Source: Certhia americana
Lineage: Eukaryota; Chordata; Aves; Passeriformes; Certhiidae
Assembly: GCA_018697195.1 (NCBI GenBank)
Contig: CM031873.1
Location: 310,001-374,000 of the forward strand
Length of the DNA: 64,000 bases
Direction of reading: 5' to 3'
Below, in pieces: positions 49,386 to 58,821 of the stretch. The translations under genes and the position numbers were made by a program. Below the pieces are notes generated by a model. That model did no database searches. It saw only the letters and a program-made list of their open reading frames with translations, and was not told the DNA's origin. Positions within the stretch are counted from its first letter, which is position 1; each line of letters opens with the position of its first letter.

Positions 49386-52229
49386 CAGACTGGGCAGGAG
49401 AAAGGTAAAATACCTCTTCATAAGACAATAATCCAATTCCTTTGCAAAAGAAATAAATCTCCATTATTGCCCCACACCTCTCCTGCAGTTTCCAATCGGC
49501 CTCTGTGTCAAAGGAACTGCTTTTATGATGGATCTGGGACATTTATTATGACAGCACAAGGCATAAACACTGCCCAGCATCAAATGGCTTGAGAGCTCTG
49601 ATTGCAAGGTAAATGCAATAAGAGAAGAGAACCTTCCTACACCAGGGAAATGAAGACACTTTTAGTAGATTATGGTGGGAGCATAATGTTTCCACTACAG
49701 AGAATTTCATTCCCCCATCCAGCCCAGAATTCCTGAGGAATACTGTTCCTGTTTCAATTACTGAGCCTCAGTCCCTCCCCCAGAAAATGTACATCTGTCC
49801 CTGAAGGAAAGGCCAGCACACAAAGCCAATTGTGTGCTCTGTCCCCCTCCAGCAGCACCAGGCACATCTTTCATGGGAAAAGATTCCAAATGCTCCCAGG
49901 GTGCCCAGGTGCTGAGGAGAACAAGACACAGACATGCCAGGACACACACAGGTGGTTACCAGACCTTTCCTGGTGCTGCCAGGGCTCACCCATGGTGGTC
50001 CCTGGCCCACCTCTCCCGTTCCAGCAGTGCTGCCAGGCAGAAAAGATCCAAACTTCTCCAGATTTTGAGTGATCCTGCAAGCAGGGCTCTCCAGCCAGGA
50101 GAATTTCCATGGAAGGGTCATGAGTCAGTCTCCTTCCTCAAAACCAGTTCTGCCAAATGGGGCCAGGACAAGGTCTCGCTCCTTTTTGGTGTGTTTAGAG
50201 GAATTTCTTTGCTGTCTCCTCCTTTTCCCTATAAGTCATGTTTTCAACTGGAAAATTTCCCACCAGAAAACTGCAGTCTGAGGCTGAGAGGCTCCTGCAG
50301 CTTCTGAAGGGAATGCGGTGATTTAATCTTCTCAGTTTAAAAATGAAACTCCACCTGAAAATGCCCCGAACAACAAATCCAGACCCAGGAATTGTGTGTC
50401 CAAGGGCAGAGCTCCTCTGTGCACAACTGCCTTTGAAAAGAAACCCCCAGCTAGCACGGTCTGTTGTGAAGAGCTCTTTTTTCATCAGATAGGCTGCACA
50501 AATATCTCAGGGATCAAGTCCCTCTGGCAGAGGAACTGGTAGTTTGGGGATCCTGGCCCGGTTTCTGTGCATGGCAGCGTTTCAGCTGCCTGGCCCCTTC
50601 ACACACGGCTTTTGTGCACAGGGCAGGAGCGCTGTGGAAACATCAGAGTGTACAAACCCTGGAGCCCACAAGGTCAGACTCCACCTAAAAGGGGTTTTCA
50701 GGGTGGCAACTTTAAATTTAGAAGCCTGAACTCCACCTACACCTCTGCACACCCAGCCCTCAGCGATAAACCCCAAGTACCTAAGACTGGAAAAGCTTTT
50801 TCCCAGTAAAGCACAAACCCCACCCTGTGGCTCCAGGGCACCTCAGGTGGTCCTAAAGTGACCCCGGGCAGGGGATTTTCTGACCAGGCTAATCCTCAGC
50901 TGCACCCACTCCTGCTCCTGTCCCCAGGGAATGTGCTGCTCTATCAAAGCTCTCATCAGCCTCTGGTGCTCAGAGCACTCATGGGGTCAGCACAAAGCTT
51001 CAAGGCAGGATATCAGCACAGCCAGGCTCCTGTGCTTCCCCTCCCATGCCAAATACTATTTTTCCTCCTTTTCTTCCTGCAGACGAAGGTGGAAGATGAA
51101 ATGTAAGAGATGAGAGAGAAATTGAAAATTGCTAATCTCTAATTCCAGCTTGATAATTTGCTTTGGCCTCTGGGGTATTAAAATTATAACACTTTCAGAC
51201 TGTATTAAAAAAGGCATCAACTCTATGATTGACAACTATCTTAATAACATTTCTCTTTTCAGGAGGCATTACACTGAGTTAATCTTTAAATATAGTCAAT
51301 TACCAGTTCTATCTATAGGATCAAATGCTCTCTTAATGATCCGGGGGAGAGAAAGACACCACTTCTGTGTACTTTGTGTCTAGGTGTGGGAGCCACTGCT
51401 ACAAACCAGCCAGGAAGAATGTCACACCTCATCACTCAAGGGGATGTGATCAGACTCCTGCAGTTCCTTTTTTTGTACACCATCCTTGCTGTAATGAAAG
51501 ACTCCTCAGGTTGTACAGAGCAGTCAGTTGTGTTTGTCTCACGAGTAAATTCCCAGTGATGGTCTATGGCTGGGAGCAGGCAGGGCAGCACCCAGGATTA
51601 GGGGGGCTCACATCAGCTCTTCCTTCCTTCTCTCCCCCAGCAGGTGCCTGTCCCTGCATTCCCCAGGCTCCAGCCAGTCTGAGGACAGCCCCAGCAGCTG
51701 TCCCCCTGATGGGAGGGCCTGGACATTGGAGTGTGAGGCCACATGGAAGCACAAACACCACCACTGCCTCCCCTCTAATCTGGGATAATTCCCTTTTAGA
51801 AATACGATCGGGTTTACAGACCCCCAGCATGCAGATCCTGGGGAAATCCAGGTGGGGAAGGGAAGGGCACTTCTTCTCCTGTCTTTGTTAAATTACCATG
51901 AGCTGGTTAAATCACCATGAGCTGTTTTCTTCTCTGTACCACTCTGGTAAGAAAACAGAGGACAGAAGTCCGTGAAACATTTCAGACCTTTCTGGCTTCC
52001 CAGCACTCTCCTTGAAGAAGCTCGAAAGCACCTGAGCTCCTGGGGGGATGCTGGTGTGTGTAAAAGGCTGTCCTGAGCAGAAACTTGGGCCTGAGAGAGG
52101 GAGAAAGACATAAAAGATGTCTTTATAATATGTTAAAGAACATATTCCCCAGTTCCTCACATGAGGCTTATTTCTGCTCACCTACTCCATGTTCTTCCTC
52201 ACCTGCTCCAAGTTCTGCAGTGAGGTGGC
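49386..52229. other. Noncoding sequence with a candidate conserved block
   Basis: No exon was recognised. 51115-51345 is AT-rich, repeat-free and contains CTCTAATTCCAGCTTGATAA and TTATAACACTTTCAGACTGT. It is a candidate conserved noncoding element. Frames up to 174 codons have no domain. Confidence 0.4.
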
Positions 52230-52540
52230 ACATTATGGTTGGTTTAGAATAGAAGTTAACTTTTTAACAAAGATAATATGGTTGGTTTAGAATAGAAGTT
52301 AACTTTTAAACAAAGATAATAGTTATTGGAGAAGTATTATAAATACTGATTATGTGGACTGTAGTATAAATATCCATGCCACCCTGTGTGGGTGGGATTC
52401 AGGGTTTTGTGCCTTGGACTGGCCTGCAGAAAGAGCTCTGCTGGTCAGGAACAGAATGTGATGATAAGAAATAATAAACTATGAAGAAAACACAAGAAGA
52501 GACAGCTCATGGCTGTTTCTTCAATCTCTAGCTGTGAGAA
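52230..52540 (+). mobile_element. Probable LTR remnant with duplicated enhancer-like unit
   Basis: A 43-bp unit (TATGGTTGGTTTAGAATAGA, then AGTTAACTTTTWAACAAAGA) is repeated at 52234 and 52277. TATAAATA-type boxes follow (about 52340 and 52365), and an AATAAA at 52473-52478 lies about 108 bp downstream of the second box. Tandem U3 repeats, a TATA box and a poly(A) signal in this order are the layout of a retroviral LTR. I could not fix TG...CA ends or a target duplication, so this stays tentative. Confidence 0.42.
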
Positions 52541-53529
52541 AAAACTCTGATTACATTCTTGGGGTCACAGAAAAACAGCCAGCAACAGAGACACACAAAA
52601 ATATATTTTATAAACCCGAGAGAAGGCTGCTGGTCCAACCTCTCTGCTGAAAGCAAACCCAACAGCAGCAGCAGAGCAGCTCGTGCAGCCAAAGCTGAGG
52701 CCAAACCTGAGGGTGAGCACTGCAGCCTCACTGTCCTCTGAATTTTGGGGTGATGGGATGTTCTGCACAGCAGCTTCCCCACATCAAGCAGCCTAGGTGC
52801 ATTATTTAATTTCTGGGGAGCAAAGGAGGAGCTGTGCTGCATGGTGTGGAGCCTGAATGATGGCAGTAAGAGAAAAAAAAAAAAAAAAATCAGGGTACCA
52901 TAAAGTTATCAACATCAACAAAGTGAAGAGCGAAAAACCAGGAGCAATTTCCAGCCTCCTCCAGTGGAATTCATTATGTATTCACTGCACAGAAAATTTC
53001 AAAAAGTTTCTTTCAAATGGACCTGTTTAAATGTATAAAATGTGTAGCAGATTAGGTGATTCTGTAACCAGGCTCCCAATGGGACTGACTTAAGTGGAAA
53101 CAGCTCTTTAGAGGAACATCCTGAAATTTGTTTTGACTTATCTCCTGAGCTGTCTAGAGATTTAAATCGTCACTCAGATGTGGTCTCCTAACTCTGCCTG
53201 CAGCTTAAAATAGCGCAGGAAATGGGTTTCTAAAAGGCTGTTAAATAACACAAATGCTGGGGGAAAAAAAAAAAAAAAAAAGTTAATTTTTCTATTCCTC
53301 TCCAAACGGGGGAAAATGTTATTGACCTGTTCAAGCTCCAAAGAAATGTTCCCCCAAGTTTAAAGAACTTCTTGTTTGAGCAGATTGCATTACCCAAATT
53401 GCCTCCTGTGGGAGACTTGATCACTTACTGCCTTTTCTAAGAGCTGTTCCTTTTCCATGCTTGTGGCACTCCTTTGAAACTGCAATGCAATAATTAAACC
53501 CATCCCAAAAAACTCCTATTTCCCAGAAA
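52541..53529. other. Noncoding sequence, nothing recognised
   Basis: Two A runs (about 52873-52889 and 53263-53281) occur without a recognisable retroposon body. No exon was identified. Confidence 0.4.
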
Positions 53530-53760
53530 ACTGGGCAAGCTCTGCCAGAGCAGGCTCAGGCTGGACATCAGCAGGAATTTCTCCATGGAAAGGGGGACAG
53601 GCCTTGGCAGGGGCTGCCCAGGGAGCTTTGGAGGGGTCCAGGGAGGGTTGGAGGTGGCACTGAGTGCTCTGGGCTGGGGACAAGGAGAGGATTGGGGACA
53701 GCTGGGAATTGATGGTCCTGGAGAGCTTTTCCAGCATGAATCCTTGGTGGTGCCAGGACT
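53530..53760 (+). repeat. CR1 3' region, sense
   Basis: GGCTGGACATCAGCAGGAAT, TTCTCCATGGAAAGGGGGAC, GGCAGGGGCTGCCCAGGGAG and TGGTCCTGGAGAGCTTTTCC follow the CR1 3' order. The usual terminal octamers are diverged. Confidence 0.8.
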
Positions 53761-53812
53761 AACAGCTGCATCTGTGAGTGCAAACACCCTGGGGCTGTGG
53801 GTGGGCTGCAGC

Positions 53813-54085
53813 ACCTGGGACTGGGACAGGGACACCTGAACCCTGGGACTGGGACACCTGGGACTGGGAATGGGACTGGGAATGGGACACTTGGGACTGG
53901 GACATCTGGGACTGGGACAGGGAATGGGACAGGGACAGGGACATCAGCGGACTGGGACTGGGTATGGGACACCTGGGACTGGGAATGGGACTGGGAATGG
54001 GACACCTGGGACTGGGTCAGGGACATCAGCACCTGGGACTGGGAATGGGCCATCAACACCTGGGACTGGGAATGGGACACCTGGG
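53813..54085 (+). repeat. GGGACT/GGGACA minisatellite, left part
   Basis: Repeated GGGACTGGGACA, GGGACACCTG and GGGAATGGGA words with GGG every 3-7 bases. The array stops at CCTGGG (54080-54085), continues after the provirus at 56934, and has strong quadruplex potential. The 144-170-codon frames (GTGTPGTGNGTG and SQSQVSHSQSH) are repeat products. Confidence 0.96.
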
Positions 54086-54363
54086 TGTTGCCTTGCGGGG
54101 GGACAAGGCAGGGCGACCTGGTTCAGAGGAAGGCCACAGCGAACGTACAAACTGGCCGGACAAAACGCACACATCAGCGATACGGTGGATGGCAAAATGC
54201 GTTTATTTCCGGCAGATGCTGGCTTAAGTAACCACAACGTGTGTACGCAGCTTCTTTATGCTCGCTGCGTGGGATATGATTGGCTGACGCCATGGAGGGG
54301 ATGGGGCTCTATCTCCTCATACAGCGTGATATCTTTCCGATCAGCTTTCTCTAGCTAACCACA
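54086..54363 (-). repeat. 3' LTR of the provirus (278 bp)
   Basis: In sense orientation it begins TGTGGTTAGCTAGAG and ends AAGGCAACA. It aligns with 56657-56933 over its full length with nine substitutions and one 1-base indel by my count (about 3.2%). Most differences lie in the U3 start (54340-54350) and near the poly(A) region. The sense-strand order is CCAAT box, TATA-like box and AATAAA. Confidence 0.95.
54202..54207 (-). terminator. Poly(A) signal in the 3' LTR
   Basis: AATAAA on the minus strand (TTTATT on +), about 47 bp downstream of the TATA-like box. It is conserved in the other LTR at 56773-56778. It would end proviral transcripts in this LTR. Confidence 0.8.
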
Positions 54364-54377
54364 TTTCCCCCCTCTCC
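54364..54377 (-). other. Polypurine tract
   Basis: GGAGAGGGGGGAAA on the minus strand, directly abutting the 3' LTR's TGTGG start. This is the plus-strand priming site for reverse transcription. Its position confirms the orientation and the LTR boundary. Confidence 0.92.
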
Positions 54378-54523
54378 ATGAGCGGTCAAATTTATGTTAG
54401 TAGTAACTTGCAAAATATGTTAGTAATAAAGCGCAAACTGTCTAAAACGGTCAAATGAGGTTACAACTTCGGCTACACAACTTATCAAGCTAACAGGTAA
54501 CAAGCAGACAGCTGAAAAGAACT

Positions 54524-55207
54524 TCAGGCCAACTGCCTTTGCTCCAAAAGCATGATGTCGATTCTGCTTAAACGAGCTTTAACAAATTGGGCTACTTTAT
54601 TAAGGAGGCAGGGACCAAACATGAGCACAAGCACAACAACAACAACTGGTCCCATTAAGGTGGATATAAGGGCGGTAACCCAGGGGTGTTGGCAAAAAAG
54701 GGAATCAAACCAGTTTTGCTGTTGGAGCTCTTGATTGTGGCGCTGGAGCCTGTCTTTAAGTTCAGCCATGGACTTCCTGATTACTCCTGAGTGGTTCACA
54801 TAAGTACAGCATTCTTCATTTAAGGCAACACACAGGCCTCCTTGTTGCATCAGCAGAAGTTCTAAGCCTCGTCTGTTTTGCAGCACCATTTCTGACTGGG
54901 AAAACAGGGACTCTTCTAGCCTCAGAATGTTCTTTTGGATCTCGAGCAGATCCTCATCTATGGTCTTTTGCAGCTGCGTTAGGTTTTGCTTCTGTGACAC
55001 GAGAGCTGAAACACCCGTCGCTGTACCCGTTGTGCCTAGGCTCAGGAGCACTGCAAGGCTAATGGTGGTTATCAGCTCTCGCCTTTGCCGGTAGGGTTTT
55101 TCTCCTGAGTGGAGGAGCACCTTGTCATCGGAGTGGTACAGGATTCTGAGAACGACAATAACGAACACAAAAATTGTTAGCTGTGTTAAAATGGCTAATG
55201 GAAACAC
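54524..55207 (-). CDS. env: Retroviral env transmembrane-subunit frame (227 codons, open)
   Basis: The frame covers a retroviral fusion subunit of gamma type. Seen in order: a hydrophobic start (residues 1-20), a furin-like RQRR (40-43), a fusion-peptide-like stretch (about 44-66), a heptad region with N-glycosylation site NLT (75-77), an immunosuppressive-domain-like LQNRRGLELLLMQQGGL (109-125), the CX6CC motif (Cys126, Cys133, Cys134), a glycosylation site NHS (138-140), a membrane anchor (about 176-199) and a 28-residue tail. In gamma-type viruses CX6CC bonds to a CXXC in the surface subunit, and that motif survives in the neighbouring fragment. The surface fragment is in another frame, so no continuous env precursor can be read. 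The Met start lies inside the former surface/TM junction and may not be a natural start. Expression is unknown. Confidence 0.88.
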   Translation of the reverse strand: MFPLAILTQLTIFVFVIVVLRILYHSDDKVLLHSGEKPYRQRRELITTISLAVLLSLGTTGTATGVSALVSQKQNLTQLQKTIDEDLLEIQKNILRLEESLFSQSEMVLQNRRGLELLLMQQGGLCVALNEECCTYVNHSGVIRKSMAELKDRLQRHNQELQQQNWFDSLFCQHPWVTALISTLMGPVVVVVLVLMFGPCLLNKVAQFVKARLSRIDIMLLEQRQLA

Positions 55208-55721
55208 AAGGAGTGATGCCCGTGGTATGGCAAGCCCATGTGCCTGGGACCGCTGGAATGGCCCATAAATACTGCTTGTTGATGACAGCTGTGGTGTTAC
55301 AGAGTTGTTTGGAGTGGCCTATCAGCTGTGAGTTACCTATGCAGGTTCCTTGACTGGACACTATTTCTAAGGTGATCCCGTTATGATGAGTGTTCCACCT
55401 GCATTGTGTGGGACTGCTTTCTTTTGAGTAACTGAAGTGGGCAGTAAGACCTAGGCCCTCGGAAAAGGGCGGTCTTGCATAGTAGCAGAGCCAACAAGAC
55501 TTGGTAAGGTTTCGGCGTGAGGTATTTAGGGATACAAATGCAGCTTGTAGCATTCGGGTAAACAGACTGTGAGGGGGTGCTTCGGGTGTCATGCTAAGTG
55601 ATGGCAGGTTCTTTTTAGGTGTGGGAACGGTTGCTCTAGGGTCAGATATTGCTGCGGTAGTTGCCTTTGGTCTTGGGGCTATGGCTTTGTTAGGTCCTAT
55701 ATCGCTCTCTGTTCTTTTGTT
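55125..55721 (-). pseudogene. env: Env surface-subunit C-terminal fragment
   Basis: The frame is open from just after a TAA at 55722-55724 down to 55125; its first Met is at 55592 (155 codons from there). A Pro/Thr/Ala-rich segment upstream of that Met resembles the hinge of gamma-type surface subunits. Counting from the Met, CWLC lies at residues 33-36 (the CXXC that pairs with the TM subunit), glycosylation sites NTS, NLT and NTT at 23, 28 and 99, and a WACHTTGITPC block at about 119-129. The receptor-binding N-terminal half and signal peptide are absent. It overlaps the TM frame by 83 bp in a different frame, so the two halves are disconnected by a frame change. I judge it non-functional as an entry protein. 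Confidence 0.85.
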
Positions 55722-56177
55722 TTATCCGCCACTCATTCCATGGCTGCCCGGTCCATCCGTACTCGCTGTCCGAGTTGGAGGAAGTTGAATGGTAGGCACT
55801 TTCTGGGTAGCAGTATCTGTTTGTTGGGCTCCACCCTCTGATTTTCCCGTGGGTGGGTCCTTCCCCTCCTTTCCTCCGCCCCTTTTCAGGGGAGTCCCTA
55901 GCCTTATAAGGGAATGTCTTGGAGCATGCACTCTGCTAGGGCCTGGAAGTTTCCTCCCTCTTATCGACTGCTCCCTCCCCTCCTTGTTCATGACTGCGCA
56001 TGTCTGTGGCGGGAAAAGACTCTTCATCCTGCCCCTCTCCCTTGTGCTCGGCAGGAAAAGACTTTTCGTCCCGCCCCTCTCCTTCTTGATCGGCGCCATT
56101 TTGTGGCGCATGTGTTCGCCTTTCCCGAACCTCCCCTGGGCCCGCAATGTCAAGACTACCCCGAAGCCCGCAGACAT
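55722..56177 (-). pseudogene. Unassigned proviral frame upstream of env
   Basis: A 151-codon frame rich in Arg, Lys, Gly and Pro. It is in the same reading frame as the surface fragment and separated from it by a single TAA (55722-55724). It overlaps the gag-like frame out of phase, and I recognise no domain. A roughly 45-bp internal duplication (about 56009-56080, AAAAGACTCTTCATCCTGCC-like on +) shapes part of it. It may be gag-derived or junction sequence left by the deletion that removed pol. Confidence 0.4.
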
Positions 56178-56520
56178 TCTCGCCGTCCGGCGACCTCCCA
56201 GCGATGAGGCTAGGGGCAGAGCCAGGGGACTGGGGTTTTGAGCGACTGCTGGCCCGACCGCTAGTTTCTGACAGTGCGCGATCGCCGAACGCGGTCTGCG
56301 TGGCAGCCGCCAACCCCATCTTCAGAGTGATCTTCAAACAGCTTTGAGCTGCCTTCCATGTCTCCTGTTCTAGAAGAGCCTTTTCTAAAGCCGGAATAAC
56401 TTTCCCCCAGCTTTTGAGGCATCTGCTAGTGCCGGAGGCAATAACATCATTAGCAAGGGCGTTAGTGCATCGTTCCCACTGCCTATGCAGTTCTGTAACT
56501 ACCTTGCCAAGCGCTTGCAT
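55936..56520 (-). pseudogene. gag: Gag-like frame, truncated (194 codons)
   Basis: It starts at the first Met after the leader, 115 bp downstream of the primer-binding site, where gag is expected. The first 75 residues are helical and basic/aromatic (WERCTNALA, SCLKSWGKVIPALEKALLEQ, ETWKAAQSCL), a texture I associate with the matrix region of avian beta-like endogenous retroviruses. The rest is low-complexity Glu/Gly/Lys/Ser-rich, with a duplicated DEKSFPA/DEESFPA unit. No capsid major homology region and no nucleocapsid CCHC zinc knuckle was seen. It is far shorter than any complete gag, hence a remnant. Assignment rests on position and weak resemblance. Confidence 0.55.
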
Positions 56521-56635
56521 CCTGGCGGTAGGGGAGCGTCCTCCCCGCCGAAGTCAGACCTGCCACTCCAGCCGCCTCTCCTCCTCCAGCGAGAATCCCG
56601 TCAGCCGCCGCTCGGACCCGTGTGTCAGGGAGCGG
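56521..56635 (-). other. Proviral 5' untranslated leader
   Basis: GC-rich sequence between the primer-binding site and the gag-like Met. A CAGGTCTG word near 56560 could be a splice donor, but this is not established. Confidence 0.6.
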
Positions 56636-56653
56636 TCCCGGGTTTCGGCACCA
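56636..56653 (-). other. Primer-binding site for tRNA-Phe
   Basis: The minus strand reads TGGTGCCGAAACCCGGGA three bases after the 5' LTR end. It is complementary over all 18 bases to the 3' end of vertebrate tRNA-Phe including CCA. It primes minus-strand DNA synthesis in the retroviral life cycle. Confidence 0.92.
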
Positions 56654-56656
56654 CTA

Positions 56657-56933
56657 TGTTGCCTTGTGGGGGGACAAGGCAGGGCGACCTGGTTCAGAGG
56701 AAGGCCACAGCGAACGTACAAACTGGCCGGACAAAACGCACACATCAGCGATACGGTGGATGGCGAAATGTGTTTATTTCCGGCAGGTGCCGGCTTAAGT
56801 AACCACAACGTGTGTACGCAGCTTCTTTATGCTCGCTGCGTGGGATATGATTGGCTGACGCCATGGAGGGGATGGGGCTCTATCTCCTCATACAGCGCGA
56901 TATCTTCTGATTGGCTTTCTCTAGCTAACCACA
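56657..56933 (-). repeat. 5' LTR of the provirus (277 bp)
   Basis: Full-length partner of 54086-54363, with the same TGTGGTTAG start and GGCAACA end in sense orientation. It retains an extra CCAAT-type box (AGCCAAT near 56909-56915) that is mutated in the 3' LTR. Confidence 0.95.
56825..56856 (-). promoter_or_regulatory. LTR promoter: CCAAT box and TATA-like box
   Basis: On the minus strand, AGCCAAT (56850-56856) is followed 18 bp downstream by CATAAAG (56825-56831). AATAAA comes at 56773-56778. This is the U3/R arrangement of a compact LTR. The same boxes are intact in the other LTR (54279-54285 and 54254-54260). Confidence 0.75.
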
Positions 56934-57068
56934 CCTGGGACTGGGACTGGGACATCAACACCAGCACCTGGGACTGGGACAGGGAATGGGACACCTGAAC
57001 CCTGGGACTGGTACAAGGACAGGGACATCAACACCTGGGACTGGGACTGGGAGTGGGACAGGAACATC
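56934..57068 (+). repeat. GGGACT/GGGACA minisatellite, right part
   Basis: CCTGGGACTGGGACTGGGAC and related units resume directly after the 5' LTR, in phase with the left part in composition. Together they show that the provirus landed inside an existing array. Confidence 0.95.
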
Positions 57069-57291
57069 AGCTCTGTGCTCCTGGGGGACAGGGGCATGCT
57101 GGACTGATGTGACACTGGACTGATGTCACAGCACTGATGTCACAGCAGGCTCAGTCTGGACCCCACCCGAACACCCTGAGCACACCTGTGCTGAGGAGCT
57201 GCTGGATTTGCCCTCTGAACCCTCCACGGGGGCTCGGGGAGGTCACCTGGAGGCAAACAGGCACAGCAGACACAGAGCAGCTGCCAAAGTA

Positions 57292-57366
57292 CCACTGGGA
57301 GCCACTGGGAGCCACTGGGAGCAACTGGGAGCCACTGGGAGCCACTGGGAGCCGCTGGGAGCCACT
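57292..57366 (+). repeat. 11-bp minisatellite (CCACTGGGAGC)
   Basis: Seven near-perfect tandem copies, with one C-to-A and one A-to-G variant. GGG tracts are spaced eight bases apart. Short frames on both strands read PVAPSGSQW- and GATGSHWE-type repeats. Confidence 0.96.
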
Positions 57367-58520
57367 TCCAGAGGACAGCATGAAGGAAGTTCACCCTTTA
57401 AAGGGGCTCTTCAATGCCTCAGTAAAGCTGCCTGCAAGTTTTTTGAAGATTTGATTAGAAAACGCCAATTAATCTGTTTCATCAAAAAACTTTTCCTGGG
57501 AAAGCATCTGTTTTGATGTTGAGGGTTCTTTTCTTTGCTCTTTCTTTTTTTTTTTTTTTTTTCCTTTTAATTTAGAAAAAAAAAAGAGAGACAAAAGTTA
57601 GAAGCTAAGAAAGAATCCAGTTTTCTGGTTTAAAATTACTTTGAAATTTAAGCTAATTGCAGTAAAATAAATCTTTTAAAAATAAGAAACATTCAAAACC
57701 AAAGTGGAACATGACCTTCTGGGGCTTTGCATCTTCAGAAGGAAAAGTGCACTTTTGGAGCTGTCAACCATTTTGTGGGTAAAAAAAAAAAAGTAGCTGG
57801 AGATATATATATATATATTTTTTTTAAATTTTTTTTTTTTAAACTATTCTTAGTAAGAGGCACAATCACAGACTCTATTTGGTGGCTCTCTGGCATCCCC
57901 AAGCCCCTTTCAGAGTAAAGAACCATCTGGGGCTCAGCCTCGTGCCTGCTGGGCTCTGTTGTCTCCGAGGGCTGGGGGATGCCCACCCTCCCCCTGAACC
58001 CCAGCTCTCCAAGCTCCCAGTGACACCCCAGAGCTGGAGTTCAGAGCCCCAAATAAACAAACAGATAAATAAACTCGGAACAGCCCCAGCTCCCCTTCTC
58101 TCAGCCCTCCCAATGCTGCTCCACAGAGATAAGCCCCTGGCATTTCCCTCCCAGCCTCCAATCAGCCATTATCATAAAAAAAGTGCAAAAGCATCTATCA
58201 GCCGTGCAGCTCAGTGATTTATGTTCAAAGTTAGGATTATCTATTCTGCTCAAATCCCTTCAAACAGGAAACTGGATAAAAGAGAGGCGCGCTCCGCAGA
58301 TAAAATTGGAATATAGGTTCGTGCAGCAGAATGACAGGCAGGTTTTTATCTCCCGGCGGCTCCAACCACCTCATTTTGTCAGGAATTGTTCATTATCCGC
58401 AGCCAGGGACTCACAGAGTGACCTCGGGGACATTCTTGACTCTTGTCCCTGCTGCGCTGAGTGTGGGGCAGGGCTCGTGGGGCTCCTGAGCAGGGCTGGG
58501 CAGCACTAGGGCAGGAATGG
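57367..58520. other. Noncoding sequence with a candidate conserved block
   Basis: T and A runs at 57546-57562 and 57781-57840 include a short TA repeat (57805-57818). 58150-58390 is a candidate conserved noncoding element (TCCAATCAGCCATTATCATA, GATTTATGTTCAAAGTTAGG, GGATAAAAGAGAGGCGCGCT). No exon was recognised. Confidence 0.4.
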
Positions 58521-58521
58521 G

Positions 58522-58682
58522 GCCAAAAACTGGAACAGCCAAAAACTGGAACAGCACAAAGCCTGGAACAGCACAAAATCTGGAACAGCACAAAATATGA
58601 AACAATCCAAAATCTGGAACAGTCCAAAATCTGGAACAGCACAAAATACAAAACAATCCAAAATCTGGAACAGCCCAAAACC
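58522..58682 (+). repeat. 17-bp minisatellite (CACAAAATCTGGAACAG)
   Basis: About nine copies of a 17-bp unit ending in GGAACA or AAAACA: CCAAAAACTGGAACAG, CACAAAATCTGGAACAG and ATCCAAAATCTGGAACA. The minus frames (FCAVPDFGLFHILCCSRF) derive from it. Confidence 0.95.
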
Positions 58683-58821
58683 AACCCGCTGGCACAGGCC
58701 CAGGCAGGGCAGGCCCCCAGGGCACCTCTGCCCCTGAGAACAACCAGTTCTGCCCCTCCTGATGCCCTCAGCTCACCAAAAGGAGCAAAAGAAAAAATAG
58801 AAATCTGTTGGGGCAAAGCAC

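Larger units (their letters stand above)
54080..56939 (-). mobile_element. Defective endogenous retrovirus, minus strand, no pol found
   Basis: The provirus spans 54086-56933 (2.85 kb). CCTGGG flanks it on both sides (54080-54085 and 56934-56939), a 6-bp target duplication. The host minisatellite also contains CCTGGG, so on its own this is weaker evidence than usual. From 5' to 3' on the minus strand: 5' LTR, tRNA-Phe primer-binding site, leader, gag-like frame, an unassigned frame, a surface-subunit fragment, a transmembrane-subunit frame, polypurine tract and 3' LTR. No protease, reverse transcriptase or integrase motif was found in 2.29 kb of internal sequence, so pol and much of gag and env are missing. 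The 6-bp duplication is typical of alpha/beta-type integrases, while the env is gamma-type. The element is therefore probably of recombinant ancestry. Confidence 0.95.

Noticed and set aside
53568..54358. Gly/Thr/Trp-rich and Ser/Gln-rich frames near the provirus
   Set aside because: Products of the GGGACT/GGGACA repeat continuing into the LTR. Not coding.
55722..55724. Reading the upstream 151-codon frame and the surface fragment as one env protein
   Set aside because: They share a frame but a TAA separates them, and the upstream part has no env-like feature. I did not treat them as one gene.
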